Shown here piece by piece: positions 35,072-44,966 of a stretch of 64,000 nucleotides of DNA. The notes under the pieces were generated by a model. The model saw only the letters and a program-made list of their open reading frames with translations. It did not search any database and was not told where the DNA came from. The position numbers and the translations under genes are program-made. Each line of letters opens with the position of its first letter. Positions within the stretch are counted from its first letter, which is position 1. The DNA is from Paenibacillus albidus (GTDB lineage: Bacteria; Bacillota; Bacilli; Paenibacillales; Paenibacillaceae): NCBI RefSeq assembly GCF_014644435.1, contig NZ_BMKR01000005.1, positions 267,463 to 331,462 on the forward strand, written 5' to 3'.

Positions 35072-37042
35072 ATGAGCAGAACTACGCAGGTTCAAAACGT
35101 TACAATAAATCCTAAGGTCAGCATTCAGGACGATTTCTGGGGCCGGTATATCCGGCTGGTACAGGAGGTTGTGATTCCCTATCAATATGAGGCGCTTCAT
35201 GACAGGGTGCCGGAGGCGGAGCCGAGCCACGCCATTGCCAACTTTGAGATTGCGGCAGGCCGGAGAGAAGGGGGGTTCCACGGTTTTGTGTTTCAGGACA
35301 GTGATGTCGCCAAGTGGCTGGAAGCGGTAGGCTACGCGCTGGCTATTCAGCGGGATGCGGAGCTGGAACGGCAGGCGGATGCGGTGATCGACCTGGTCGG
35401 CGAGGCCCAGCAGCAGGATGGGTATTTAAATACCTATTTCACTATAAAAGAACCAGGGAAGCGCTGGACCAACCTGAACGACTGCCATGAGCTGTACTGT
35501 GCGGGGCATTTTATTGAAGCGGCTGTGGCATACTATGAAGCCACCGGCAAGCCGAAGCTGCTGGATATTATGCGCCGGATGGTCGATCATATCGCTTCCG
35601 TCTTTGGGCCGGAAGAAGGCAAGCTGAAGGGATACGACGGGCACCAGGAAATCGAATTGGCACTGGTGAAGCTGTACCGTCTGACAGGAGAAGAGAAATA
35701 TTTGCAGCTGGCCGGCTTTTTTATCGACCAGCGCGGGCAGCAGCCGCATTTCCTGCAAGAAGAGTGGGAAAAGCGCGGGAAAACCAACTTTTGGACGGGC
35801 AAGACGGATTCCTTGGATCTTAGCTACAATCAGTCCCATGTACCGGTAAGAGAGCAGAACGAAGCAACCGGGCATGCTGTACGGGCGGTATATATGTATA
35901 CTGCAATGGCCGACCTTGCCGCGCTTACCGGAGATGAGACGCTACGCAAAGCCTGCGAACGGCTATGGAACAATATCGAGAAGAAGCAGCTTTATATCAC
36001 CGGCGGCATTGGTTCCACCCATCACGGAGAAGCCTTTACCTTCGATTATGATCTTCCGAACGATACGGTTTATGCGGAGACCTGCGCTTCCATCGGCCTG
36101 ATTTTTTTCGCCCAGCGGATGTTACGTCTGACACCGGATGCCCGGTATGCCGAGGTGATGGAACGGGCGCTTTACAACAATGTGCTTGGTTCCATGGCAC
36201 AGGACGGCAAACACTATTTCTATGTGAATCCTCTGGAGGTCTGGCCGCAGGCCTGCAGCTGCAATCCCGGCAAACATCATGTCAAAGCTGAGCGGCAGGG
36301 CTGGTTCGGCTGCGCCTGCTGTCCGCCCAATGTGGCCCGCCTGCTGACTTCGCTGAACCAGTATGTATATACGGTGCACGGCGACACACTTTATACGAAT
36401 CTGTACATCGGCAGTGAGCTGAGCACGAAGCTGGGCGGTGCGGAGGTAAGCATCAAGCAAAAAAGCAGCTATCCGTGGGAAGGCCATATTAGCCTGGAGG
36501 TGAATCCGGCCCCGGGTGCAGCAGCGGAGTTCGGGGTGGCCCTGCGTATTCCGGCGTGGAGCACCGGGATGGAGATTACCGTGAACGGCAAGGCAGTGGC
36601 GATGGATGAAGAGATCGAGCAGGGCTACCGGATAATCCGGAGAGCATGGCAGGCGGGAGATGTGATTGAAATACGGCTGCCGATGGAGGCACATCTTGTA
36701 TTCGCCCATCCGCAGCTGCGGGAGGATGCCCACAAAGCTGCTATTCAGCGTGGACCGCTGGTATATTGTCTGGAAGGCGTCGACAACGGCGAGCCGCTCA
36801 GCTCAATTTCACTGTCTGCAGACAGCGGATTCAGCGAAAGGTTCGAGGAGACGCTGCTTGGCGGGGCGGTTGTGGTCGAGACTTCCGGGCTGCGGGTGAA
36901 CCCGTCAGGCTGGAACGGAGGGCTGTATGGCAGGACCAAGGCACCTGTGGAGCCAGTCCCAGTCAAGGCGGTCCCTTATTACCTCTGGGGCAACCGCGGC
37001 AGCGGAGAGATGAAGGTATGGATCGCCGAAGGCCGGTCCTAA
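35072..37042 (+). CDS. Beta-L-arabinofuranosidase, GH127
   Basis: 656 residues, the usual GH127 length, cytoplasmic. A catalytic (alpha/alpha)6 barrel (TDSLDLSYNQSHVPV, GGIGSTHHGEAFTFDYDLPND) is followed by beta-sandwich domains. The zinc site typical of the Bifidobacterium enzyme HypBA1 is intact: Glu336 and Cys338 (YAETCAS) and the pair Cys416-Cys417 (GCACCPPN), where the first cysteine is the nucleophile. It releases beta-L-arabinofuranose from plant glycoproteins (extensins) or arabinan. Control by the divergent AraC gene is inferred. Confidence 0.92.
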   Translation: MSRTTQVQNVTINPKVSIQDDFWGRYIRLVQEVVIPYQYEALHDRVPEAEPSHAIANFEIAAGRREGGFHGFVFQDSDVAKWLEAVGYALAIQRDAELERQADAVIDLVGEAQQQDGYLNTYFTIKEPGKRWTNLNDCHELYCAGHFIEAAVAYYEATGKPKLLDIMRRMVDHIASVFGPEEGKLKGYDGHQEIELALVKLYRLTGEEKYLQLAGFFIDQRGQQPHFLQEEWEKRGKTNFWTGKTDSLDLSYNQSHVPVREQNEATGHAVRAVYMYTAMADLAALTGDETLRKACERLWNNIEKKQLYITGGIGSTHHGEAFTFDYDLPNDTVYAETCASIGLIFFAQRMLRLTPDARYAEVMERALYNNVLGSMAQDGKHYFYVNPLEVWPQACSCNPGKHHVKAERQGWFGCACCPPNVARLLTSLNQYVYTVHGDTLYTNLYIGSELSTKLGGAEVSIKQKSSYPWEGHISLEVNPAPGAAAEFGVALRIPAWSTGMEITVNGKAVAMDEEIEQGYRIIRRAWQAGDVIEIRLPMEAHLVFAHPQLREDAHKAAIQRGPLVYCLEGVDNGEPLSSISLSADSGFSERFEETLLGGAVVVETSGLRVNPSGWNGGLYGRTKAPVEPVPVKAVPYYLWGNRGSGEMKVWIAEGRS

Positions 37043-37093
37043 CTCTTTGGTAGCGACGCCATATTATAGAAGACAGATTAAGGATCTTAAACT

Positions 37094-37130
37094 ATAAGCT
37101 GCTTCCGGGACTTTACCGGAGGCAGCTTAT
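37094..37130 (+). terminator. Terminator of GH127
   Basis: 15-bp stem (37094-37108 with 37116-37130, one G-T) with a 7-base loop, then TTAGTCTT. Confidence 0.75.
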
Positions 37131-37162
37131 TTAGTCTTAATTACGGTCGATTTGAGTATATA

Positions 37163-37345
37163 ATGGCGACTCTTTTCCAGGAACTGCTGGAAGTCCACGA
37201 TCTGAAGGCGAAACGGGTTCGGCTGGTGCAATTATTCGCAGCACTCATGACATACGTGCTTTTAAAGTGGATATATGATCATTCAAAACCATACGTAATC
37301 GCTTGTAAATCAATACCTCTCATTCGATTTCACGAACAACTTTGA
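37163..37345 (+). CDS. Small open frame before the ABC-F gene (uncertain)
   Basis: A 60-codon frame starting MATLFQELLEVHDLKAKR, closely behind TATAATGG but with no clear ribosome site. The first 35 codons have the base use of the surrounding chromosome; after about 37268 the sequence becomes AT-rich. It may be a truncated gene fused at the edge of the AT-rich segment, or a leader. The remaining 37346-37464 stretch shows no recognised attenuator. Confidence 0.25.
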   Translation: MATLFQELLEVHDLKAKRVRLVQLFAALMTYVLLKWIYDHSKPYVIACKSIPLIRFHEQL

Positions 37346-37464
37346 TGTGAAATGATTGAAGTTGGTTGTAAACAGTGTTATTCTGTCAACGGTAAACTCA
37401 AAACCTATGCTCTTCAATACATCTAATAATAGTCACAAATTTAGTTATAAAGAAAGGTAATATT

Positions 37465-39207
37465 ATGATAAAAGCTGATAACTTATCCTTCTCATTTCCG
37501 CAAAAAGAACTATATAAAAACATTTCATTTACGCTTGAAGAGGCACAACATTGCGCTTTTATAGGAACAAGTGGCAGTGGGAAAAGTACACTGATCGATA
37601 TACTGATGGATCCAGAAAGATATTTGTTTGATGGCTTGTTAGAGATTGACCCGACTTGCAAAATTGGGTATGTAAGTCAGTTCTCACAACCAGACAAAAC
37701 TAAAGAAACAACTGTTTTTGAATATATAGGAGAAGAATTTATTAAGATTCAAAGTGAAATTCAATTGATTTGCACTGAAATGGAAACATCATCGGATATT
37801 GATCCGTTACTAGAAAAGTATCAATTAGCTTTAGACGCATTTGATGCAATGGGTGGGGATGATTTTGAAAGCAATATTAATAAGAAACTAAATCTAGCAA
37901 ACCTCATGAAGCGAAAAGATCTTAGGGTAGCCGACCTTAGTGGTGGGGAATTCAAACTTATTCAAGTGATAAAGGAAATGCTTGAGTGTCCAGACATAAT
38001 GATTATGGACGAACCGGATGTATTTTTAGACTTTGAAAACCTAAATGCGCTTAAAAATCTTATTAATTCTCATAAAGGAATACTGCTAGTGGTTACGCAC
38101 AACCGATATCTATTGAATCATTGTTTTAACAAAATTATGCACCTTGAAAACATGGAGATCCAAGAGTTTGATGGACGATATATTGATTATAACTTCTCAT
38201 TACTTCAAACTAAAATTGAGTTACAAGAACTCACAATCGCAGAGGATGAAGAAATTGAGAGAAATGAGAACATCATCAATAATCTTAGAGCTATCGCAAC
38301 TTATAATTCAGAAGCATCTAGAGGGAAAGCTTTAAAAGCCAGAGTTAAATTTCAAGAAAGATTGGAAGCTCGTAGAATTAAAGCGCCGTTTGTAGATATT
38401 AAGCAACCGAATATCAGTTTTGGAATTGATAATGAAATTGAAGAAGACACCATTGTTTTAAATGTCAATAATTATAGTGTTGCCTTTGATGAGTTGCTTT
38501 TGGAAAATGTTAACTTTGAGATAAAATCTACTGATAAAGTAGCCCTTATCGGTCCAAATGGTACCGGAAAAACGACTTTACTCCGAGAAATCTTTAAAAA
38601 TAATCATGATTCAATTGAAATAAATGCTGATGTTAAGGTGGCTTATTTATCTCAGCTTCAAGGCGAAATGCTGAAGGATTCTAATACAATACTAGAGGAA
38701 TTCATCGATGCTGGGTTTAAAACTTATGAAGAAATTAGATCATATATTTCAGACTATGGCTTTGAAGGAGAAATCGTTAATCAAAAGATAGAATCTTTAT
38801 CTGGTGGAGAAAAAAATATGCTTCAATTGGCTAAAGTTTGTGCAAGTAAAGCAAACGTATTGCTTCTTGATGAACCGACAAGTCACTTAGACACCTATTC
38901 ACAAATAGCACTGGAAAAAGCCATTGAAGACTATAAAGGTGCGATTCTTATGATTTCGCATGATTTCTATTCTGTGGTAAATGGTATGGATTATGTTTTA
39001 ATCATTGACGATAAGACGATTAGAAAGATGAATATACGAAAATTTAAAAAGATGATTTATGCTAGTCATTTTGATAGAGACTATTTAGAAATTGAACAAA
39101 AGAAAAAGTCAGTTGAAACGAAAATAGAATTGGCTTTAAAAGATACTGATTTTGTCCTTGCAAAAGTATTGCTTGATGAGCTAGAAGAGCTGATTAAGTT
39201 GCTCTAA
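37465..39207 (+). CDS. ABC-F ATPase (ribosomal-protection / antibiotic-resistance type)
   Basis: 580 residues with two ABC domains and no membrane part. Walker A is GTSGSGKST (34-42) and GPNGTGKTT; signatures are LSGGEFK and LSGGEKN; Walker B is IMIMDEPD and LLLDEPTS; a helical linker lies between them and a C-terminal helical tail follows. This is the ABC-F plan of proteins that bind the ribosomal E site and displace antibiotics (Vga, Lsa, OptrA groups). The subgroup and drug cannot be read. The gene is strikingly AT-rich compared with both neighbours, which suggests recent transfer. Confidence 0.85.
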   Translation: MIKADNLSFSFPQKELYKNISFTLEEAQHCAFIGTSGSGKSTLIDILMDPERYLFDGLLEIDPTCKIGYVSQFSQPDKTKETTVFEYIGEEFIKIQSEIQLICTEMETSSDIDPLLEKYQLALDAFDAMGGDDFESNINKKLNLANLMKRKDLRVADLSGGEFKLIQVIKEMLECPDIMIMDEPDVFLDFENLNALKNLINSHKGILLVVTHNRYLLNHCFNKIMHLENMEIQEFDGRYIDYNFSLLQTKIELQELTIAEDEEIERNENIINNLRAIATYNSEASRGKALKARVKFQERLEARRIKAPFVDIKQPNISFGIDNEIEEDTIVLNVNNYSVAFDELLLENVNFEIKSTDKVALIGPNGTGKTTLLREIFKNNHDSIEINADVKVAYLSQLQGEMLKDSNTILEEFIDAGFKTYEEIRSYISDYGFEGEIVNQKIESLSGGEKNMLQLAKVCASKANVLLLDEPTSHLDTYSQIALEKAIEDYKGAILMISHDFYSVVNGMDYVLIIDDKTIRKMNIRKFKKMIYASHFDRDYLEIEQKKKSVETKIELALKDTDFVLAKVLLDELEELIKLL

Positions 39208-39350
39208 ATCAGTTATCAAAAAAATAATCATTTCCTACCTTGATTGCGCCGGTGCCAGTCAACGGGTGGAGAGATCCCACTAGCTCCGGCCCTGACACCT
39301 CCGCACAATGAGGGATAACACCTACGCCTTGTGCTCATAAAATCAGATAA

Positions 39351-39397
39351 CAAAAACCCCGTCTCTCCGCTGTAATCAGCGGAGCACGGGGTTTTTG
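39351..39397. terminator. Bidirectional terminator between ABC-F and GH94 genes
   Basis: CAAAAACCCCGT (39351-39362) pairs with ACGGGGTTTTTG (39386-39397), with an inner stem CTCCGCT/AGCGGAG. It suits the minus-strand GH94 gene and the plus-strand ABC-F gene. The 39208-39350 stretch before it shows no gene. Confidence 0.85.
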
Positions 39398-39406
39398 CTT
39401 GGTGGT

Positions 39407-41842
39407 TTAACCTAATTCCACAACGACCTGATGCACGGCACCGTCGCCCACAGGAGCGATAATGTTGCCTTCAACGGCCGTGCCATCCAGGGTCAGGCGG
39501 GCCACACCTTTGGACACATGGTTCGGGTTCTTGATCTGGATCACATACGTATCTCCACGGAAGACACGGGTGATTTCGAAGCTGTCCCACTCGGCAGGGA
39601 TACAAGGGTCTACTTTCAGACCGTTAAAGTCTGCCTGAATGCCGAGAATGGACTGGGTAATCGCCACATAGTTCCAGGCAGCGGTACCGGTGAGCCAGGA
39701 GTTTTTGGCTTCGCCGTGACGGACGGCGTCTTTACCTGCGATCATTTGCGAGTACACATAAGGCTCCATACGGTGCACTTCGCTGATATCCTCCAGGTAG
39801 GCTGGAGCAATCTTTTTATAAATATCAAAAGCTCTGTTACCGTTGCCCAGCACCGTCTCCGCGATCATGATCCACGGGTTGTTATGGCAGAAAATACCGG
39901 CATTCTCTTTGTAGCCCGGAGGGTACGTGGAGATTTCGCCCAAGTTCAGATAGTACTTGGAGTAAGGCGGCTGCTGCAGCACGATGCCGTATTCGGTATC
40001 CAGATGTTCTTCAACCGAGCTTAGCGCCTTCGCGGCTTGACCGTCTTCCACGCCGATACCGGCCATCACGCAGATCCCTTGCGGCTCGATGAAGATCTTG
40101 CCTTCTTCATTCTCCTTGCTGCCGATCTTGTCGCCATAGTGATCGTAGGCGCGCAGGAACCAGTCGCCGTCGAAGCCGTGGGTCAACGTGATCTCACGCA
40201 TGTTGTCGATCTTCGCTACAGCATCTGCAGCCACATCGTCCAGCCCGCGCATCCGGCAGATTTCCGCATAATCCGGCCCTACGAAAACAAACAATCCGGC
40301 GATGAAGACGGATTCCGCTACACGGCCTTCGATGTTCGCCGTAGTCTGGAACGATTCACCAGGTTCGGTAGAGAAGCAGTTCAGATTGAGGCAGTCATTC
40401 CAGTCCGCGCGGCCGATCAGCGGCAGACCATGCGGTCCGAGGTTGTTCGTTACATGCTCGAAGGAGCGTTTCAAGTGCTCGAACAAGGTCGCTGTATTAT
40501 CCGGGTTGCTGTCAAAAGGAACCTGCTCATCCAGGATCGAAGTATCGCCAGTCTCCTTAATGTAAGCGGCCGTACCGAGGATCAGCCAGAGCGGATCATC
40601 GTTGAAGCCGGTGCCGACTTCGTTGTTTCCTTTTTTGGTGAGCGGCTGATATTGGTGATAAGCGCTGCCGTCTTCAAACTGTGTCGCGGCGATATCGAGA
40701 ATACGCTCTTTGGCACGTTCAGGAATTTGATGCACGAAGCCGAGCAAATCCTGGTTGGAATCGCGGAAGCCCATACCGCGGCCGATTCCGGATTCAAAAT
40801 AAGAAGCGGAACGGGACATGTTGAAGGTAACCATACATTGATACGGGTTCCAGATGTTAACCATGCGGTTCAGGTTGTCGTCGCCGCTTTGAATCTGATA
40901 TTTGGACAGCAGGTTATCCCAGTATGCCGCCAGATCCGCAAGGGCCGCATCTACTTGGGCATCGGTAGCGAACTGCTCCATAACGGCCAGTGCCGGTTTC
41001 TTGTTGATGACATTCAGAGCTTCCCATTTCTCATCTTCCGGATTCTCGATATAGCCTAGCACGAAGATGAAGCTTTGTTCCTCGCCCGGTGCAAGGGTAA
41101 TGTTCAGCGCGTGCGATCCGATAGGGGACCAGCCGCTGGCTACAGAATTGGTGGCTTCTCCGGCAGCTACGGCCTGCGGGTTGTCCAGACCATTGTACAT
41201 GCCGACAAAAGCTTCACGGTCCGTATCAAAGCCGTCAATCGGCTTGTTCACGGAGTAGAACGCGTAGTGGTTTCTGCGCTCGCGGTATTCGGTTTTGTGA
41301 TAAATTACGGAATCCTTCACTTCAACCTCACCGGTGCTGAGATTGCGCTGGAAGTTGGTCATATCATCCTGGGCATTCCACAGACAGAATTCGGCAAAAG
41401 AGAACAGCTTCACGGACTTCTCCGCAGAACCTGTATTTTTCACCACCAGACGGTGCACTTCGGCATTGTGGCCGAGCGGAATAAACGCCAATTGATTCAC
41501 AGAGATACCGTTGCGCTCACTGGTAATGGAGGTATACCCCAGACCGTGACGGCATTCATAGGAATCCAGATCGCGTTTCACCGGCATCCAGCCAGGGGTC
41601 CAGAAATCGCCGTTGTCATACAGATAGTAGTAGCGGCCGCCTGTGTCGAGCGGGATATTATTATAACGGTAGCGGGTCAATCTTCTGAGACGGGCGTCTC
41701 TGTAGAAAGTGTAACCGCCGGCAGTATTGGAGATCAGGCCGAAAAATTGCTCATTGCCCAAATAGTTGATCCAAGGATAAGGTGTCTTGGGGGTGTTGAT
41801 TACATATTCTTTACGGTTGTCGTCAAAGGTTCCGAATTTCAT
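39407..41842 (-). CDS. Cellobiose (or related disaccharide) phosphorylase, GH94
   Basis: 811 residues from ATG 41842 behind AGGAGAG; a frame extension to 41923 lies in the promoter region. GH94 structure: N-terminal beta-sandwich ([27 protein letters not shown]), linker helices and an (alpha/alpha)6 catalytic domain with the general acid Asp483 in [10 protein letters not shown] and with RVAESVF. It cleaves a beta-glucoside such as cellobiose with phosphate to give glucose 1-phosphate, in the cytoplasm. Length and the N-terminal pattern match cellobiose phosphorylases. The LacI gene upstream and the operator at 41867 control it. Confidence 0.88.
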   Translation of the reverse strand: MKFGTFDDNRKEYVINTPKTPYPWINYLGNEQFFGLISNTAGGYTFYRDARLRRLTRYRYNNIPLDTGGRYYYLYDNGDFWTPGWMPVKRDLDSYECRHGLGYTSITSERNGISVNQLAFIPLGHNAEVHRLVVKNTGSAEKSVKLFSFAEFCLWNAQDDMTNFQRNLSTGEVEVKDSVIYHKTEYRERRNHYAFYSVNKPIDGFDTDREAFVGMYNGLDNPQAVAAGEATNSVASGWSPIGSHALNITLAPGEEQSFIFVLGYIENPEDEKWEALNVINKKPALAVMEQFATDAQVDAALADLAAYWDNLLSKYQIQSGDDNLNRMVNIWNPYQCMVTFNMSRSASYFESGIGRGMGFRDSNQDLLGFVHQIPERAKERILDIAATQFEDGSAYHQYQPLTKKGNNEVGTGFNDDPLWLILGTAAYIKETGDTSILDEQVPFDSNPDNTATLFEHLKRSFEHVTNNLGPHGLPLIGRADWNDCLNLNCFSTEPGESFQTTANIEGRVAESVFIAGLFVFVGPDYAEICRMRGLDDVAADAVAKIDNMREITLTHGFDGDWFLRAYDHYGDKIGSKENEEGKIFIEPQGICVMAGIGVEDGQAAKALSSVEEHLDTEYGIVLQQPPYSKYYLNLGEISTYPPGYKENAGIFCHNNPWIMIAETVLGNGNRAFDIYKKIAPAYLEDISEVHRMEPYVYSQMIAGKDAVRHGEAKNSWLTGTAAWNYVAITQSILGIQADFNGLKVDPCIPAEWDSFEITRVFRGDTYVIQIKNPNHVSKGVARLTLDGTAVEGNIIAPVGDGAVHQVVVELG

Positions 41843-41866
41843 AAGAGAAAACTCTCCTTTCGATTG

Positions 41867-41880
41867 TGAACGCGCGTTTA
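41867..41880. promoter_or_regulatory. LacI-type operator before GH94
   Basis: TGAACGCGCGTTTA, 25 bases before the GH94 start. It differs at one position from the perfect palindrome at 43038-43051 in front of the lacI-type gene. Confidence 0.65.
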
Positions 41881-41961
41881 TTGAAGCGGGAAAAAAGTCC
41901 CTCGGGGGAAAGGGAGATTTCAAAAAACTATAGATCAGTGCGGTACAAGCTGCTGTAAAGC

Positions 41962-43017
41962 TTACTTCTTAGGCGGCTGGCAGGAATCCCGCTCAATCAG
42001 CCGGGCCGGAAAACTGATCGTGCTGAAGGTCGGATGCTGCGCATCGCACAGCTCGATGACTTTCTCAACGGCAGCCTTGGACATTTCATAGATAGGCAGA
42101 CGTACGGACGTCAGCTTGGGCTGAATACGCGAGGCCAGCTGGATATCATCGAATCCGGCGATAGAGATATCTTCGGGAACGGAGATTCCATGTGCAGAGA
42201 ACGCTTCCATGACCGATATAGCCATATCATCATTGGAAGAAAAGAAGGCGGTAGGCAAGGCAGTGCCTGACTCCAGCAGCTTGGTGACCTCTTCATAGGC
42301 GGTTTCCTTCAGGAAATCCCCTTTCAGAATGAATTGCTGCTGCAAAGGAAGTCCATGCCGCTTCAGTGTATCCTCATAAGCCATGTAACGCTCCCGTCCG
42401 GAATACGTATTCATCTGCCCGCAGATGATACCAATCTCCTTATGGCCCAGGCCGATCAAATACTCAATCGCTTCCGTCGTGCCTTCATAATCCTTGGAAT
42501 TCACGATAGCCAGATGGTTGCGGTCCAGGTGCTCCGTCATAATCTCCGAAATGTCGTAATCAATCAGCACGAGCGGGGATTCCAGTCCAACCATCTCCCG
42601 GACGATATCGATATCCTTCTGTGTGCCGACGATGATGCCGCCGTCAATCCGCTTTTGCAGGAAAGCCTGCTTGACCTTCAGGAAATCGTCGGGAGAGTAG
42701 ACCGTATGAATCAGGACATAACACCCGCGGACGTTCGCTGTGTCTACTACGGCATCCACGAACGGGGCGAAATAGTTATTCTGATAGATCCGGGTCGTGT
42801 TCTCCTTCTCATTCATGCTGATTGCGAACAGCCCGATGGTATCGGTCTTCTTGCCGGCGAGCGCCCGCGCAAAGCTGTTCGGCTCATATTGATGCTGCTC
42901 AATAATCTTCAGCACCTTGAGCCGGGTCTCTTCAGGGACATTTGCGTAATTGTTGATCACCCGGGATACCGTGCTTCGCGAAACCCCGGCTAACTTAGCA
43001 ATATCTTCGCTGCGCAT
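41962..43017 (-). CDS. LacI-family transcriptional regulator
   Basis: 351 residues. The N-terminal [35 protein letters not shown] is complete with the hinge helix ([12 protein letters not shown]), followed by a periplasmic-binding-like sugar domain ([34 protein letters not shown]). It lies directly upstream of the GH94 gene on the same strand. Identical-type palindromes before both genes indicate that it represses itself and the phosphorylase; the inducer is probably the disaccharide or its breakdown product. Confidence 0.9.
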   Translation of the reverse strand: MRSEDIAKLAGVSRSTVSRVINNYANVPEETRLKVLKIIEQHQYEPNSFARALAGKKTDTIGLFAISMNEKENTTRIYQNNYFAPFVDAVVDTANVRGCYVLIHTVYSPDDFLKVKQAFLQKRIDGGIIVGTQKDIDIVREMVGLESPLVLIDYDISEIMTEHLDRNHLAIVNSKDYEGTTEAIEYLIGLGHKEIGIICGQMNTYSGRERYMAYEDTLKRHGLPLQQQFILKGDFLKETAYEEVTKLLESGTALPTAFFSSNDDMAISVMEAFSAHGISVPEDISIAGFDDIQLASRIQPKLTSVRLPIYEMSKAAVEKVIELCDAQHPTFSTISFPARLIERDSCQPPKK

Positions 43018-43037
43018 GGTGTACCCCCCTTTAATCG

Positions 43038-43051
43038 TAAACGCGCGTTTA
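43038..43051. promoter_or_regulatory. LacI-type operator before the lacI-type gene
   Basis: TAAACGCGCGTTTA is a perfect 14-bp palindrome with a central CpG, the classic LacI/GalR operator shape. It lies about 20 bases before the start codon. Confidence 0.75.
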
Positions 43052-43145
43052 TGAGCTTATTGTAGAATAGATGGAGCCAGAAATCAATTTTTTTTATTCT
43101 GTTATATAATAGACCGTAATTCTGCTGCAAGAAGGAGGGGGTCTT

Positions 43146-44966
43146 ATCTTTTATTCGCTCAAAAACCGCTTGATCGCTTTTTTCGTGGTGCTGCTTTTGC
43201 TGTCGTTCGGGACGATGTCATGGCTGCTCTTTAACCAGTCCCGCTCCATTATCCGCTCCTATATTGAGTCTTCGGCATTGGAGAAAATGGACGAATACGG
43301 CTCCTTTATCCATATGGCCTTGCTGCAAAGCTATGACTTGTCGTCCCTGATCTTCAACAGCGATGTAACGAAGAAATGGGATGCGGTGCTGTCCGATCCG
43401 GACTCCACCGACGGACAGAAAATGCTGTCCAATATCACGCTGAGCAAGCTGCTGACCCAGACCACCAATAACTATACAAGTGTCTCCTCCGTCTCTATTT
43501 ATCGGGAAGAGGGGATGAGGATCAGCGCAGATAACCAGGTGGTAAAAGATGCCTCTTATAAGCAGGAGGACTGGTACAGGAATTTTATCCGGCATAGCAA
43601 TCACTGGGTCCCCGCGCATGAGGATCAGGCTGAGATCAGGGGAGCGAAACCCTATGAGGTGGTCAGCCTGCTGCTGCCGATTGGTATTTTTGAGCCGTCT
43701 CTGGCCCGGAATGTGATGAAGGTCAATGTCAAAGCCGAGTTCCTGCTGGAGCCGCTGAATCGTATACACCTTGGTGAAAGCGGTACCATTTTCTTGTTGG
43801 ATCAGCAGGGGCACCCGATTCTGTCACAGGAGGAATATCAGGCTTATCCGGGTGCCGCCAGGGAAGTCCAGTCGATCCTTGCCCATAAGGCGATGCAGGG
43901 GGTTGATTATCTCAAGGACGCGCAGGGGGCCAGTCACATACTTGTCTACAAAAAGCTGCCCATCACGGGTTGGATGCTCGTGGGCTTTGTCTCGGAACAG
44001 GATCTTTATGCGAAGCTCTTCAAGCTGCGCAGCACGATCATCGGTTTTGCTACCGTACTGCTCATTGCCGCGCTGCTGCTAGCCTACTGGATTTCATCGG
44101 GTGTGACGAAACCCCTCTCCCGGCTGGTATCGGCGATGCGCCATGTGCAGAAAGGGGATTTCGTCCAGGCGGAACGCCTGACCCCGCAGGGGCGCAGGGT
44201 ACGCAGCGAAGTCGATTATGCCACGGATACGTTCCACACTATGGTGAAGCAGCTGCGCCATCATATCCAAACCGAATTTGAGCAAAAGCTCCTGCGACAG
44301 CAGGCCGAATACAAAGCGCTGCTGATGCAGATCCATCCCCATTTTCTGTTCAACACCTTGGAGCTGATGAGCAGCCTGGCAATCCAGCAGCGGACCGAAG
44401 AGACGGTCACGGTGATTGATTCCCTGGGCAAAATGCTGCGCTTCTCGCTGCGGATCAGCGAGGATCTGATCCCGCTCCGCGAGGAGCTGAAATATGTACG
44501 TTATTATGTGTCTATCCTGGAGGTCCGTTTCGGCGCGGGGCTGCAGCTGCGGATCGAGGAGGAGGGGGAGCTGGAGGATCTGGAAATCGTCAAATTCCTG
44601 CTCCAGCCCCTGATCGAGAACGCCGTGAAGTACAGCTTTATCCGGCAATCCGAGGCAAGGGTGACGGTCATGGTGCGGCAGGAGCAGGGCCGGGTCTGTC
44701 TATCGGTTGCCGACAACGGAATCGGCATGGCACCGGAGCTGGTCCGGGAGCTGGAAGCCAGCTCCGTGTACCAGCAGCTGGACCAGATCCTGGTCAGCAA
44801 ATCACGCCAGATCGGGCTGCGCAATGTGCTGGCCCGTTGCCGGCTGTACTACGGGGAGTTATTTGTGTTTAAGGTGGCATCGCAACCGGAGCGGGGTACC
44901 TACATCGAATTAAGTCTGCCCGTTCAGAGGAGGAATGAGCATGTATCGCGTATTGATCGTGGATGA
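43146..44966 (+). CDS. yesM: YesM-type sensor histidine kinase
   Basis: About 606 residues. Residues 1-30 (FYSLKNRLIAFFVVLLLLSF) are the usual YesM opening with membrane helix 1; then a dCache-like extracellular domain, a second helix (STIIGFATVLLIAALLLAYWI), HAMP, MQIHPHFLFNTLELMSSLA with the phospho-His, and HATPase_c with DNGIGM. The start is odd: AGGAGG (43133-43138) is followed after seven bases by ATC, and the first normal alternative, TTG 43170, falls just before the membrane helix and has no ribosome site. TATAAT at 43105-43110 may be the -10. It overlaps the yesN gene. Confidence 0.87.
   Translation: MFYSLKNRLIAFFVVLLLLSFGTMSWLLFNQSRSIIRSYIESSALEKMDEYGSFIHMALLQSYDLSSLIFNSDVTKKWDAVLSDPDSTDGQKMLSNITLSKLLTQTTNNYTSVSSVSIYREEGMRISADNQVVKDASYKQEDWYRNFIRHSNHWVPAHEDQAEIRGAKPYEVVSLLLPIGIFEPSLARNVMKVNVKAEFLLEPLNRIHLGESGTIFLLDQQGHPILSQEEYQAYPGAAREVQSILAHKAMQGVDYLKDAQGASHILVYKKLPITGWMLVGFVSEQDLYAKLFKLRSTIIGFATVLLIAALLLAYWISSGVTKPLSRLVSAMRHVQKGDFVQAERLTPQGRRVRSEVDYATDTFHTMVKQLRHHIQTEFEQKLLRQQAEYKALLMQIHPHFLFNTLELMSSLAIQQRTEETVTVIDSLGKMLRFSLRISEDLIPLREELKYVRYYVSILEVRFGAGLQLRIEEEGELEDLEIVKFLLQPLIENAVKYSFIRQSEARVTVMVRQEQGRVCLSVADNGIGMAPELVRELEASSVYQQLDQILVSKSRQIGLRNVLARCRLYYGELFVFKVASQPERGTYIELSLPVQRRNEHVSRIDRG

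Noticed and set aside
39245..39345. Possible structured RNA between ABC-F and GH94
   Set aside because: The stretch has some GC-rich pairing but matches no riboswitch core I know; left unassigned.
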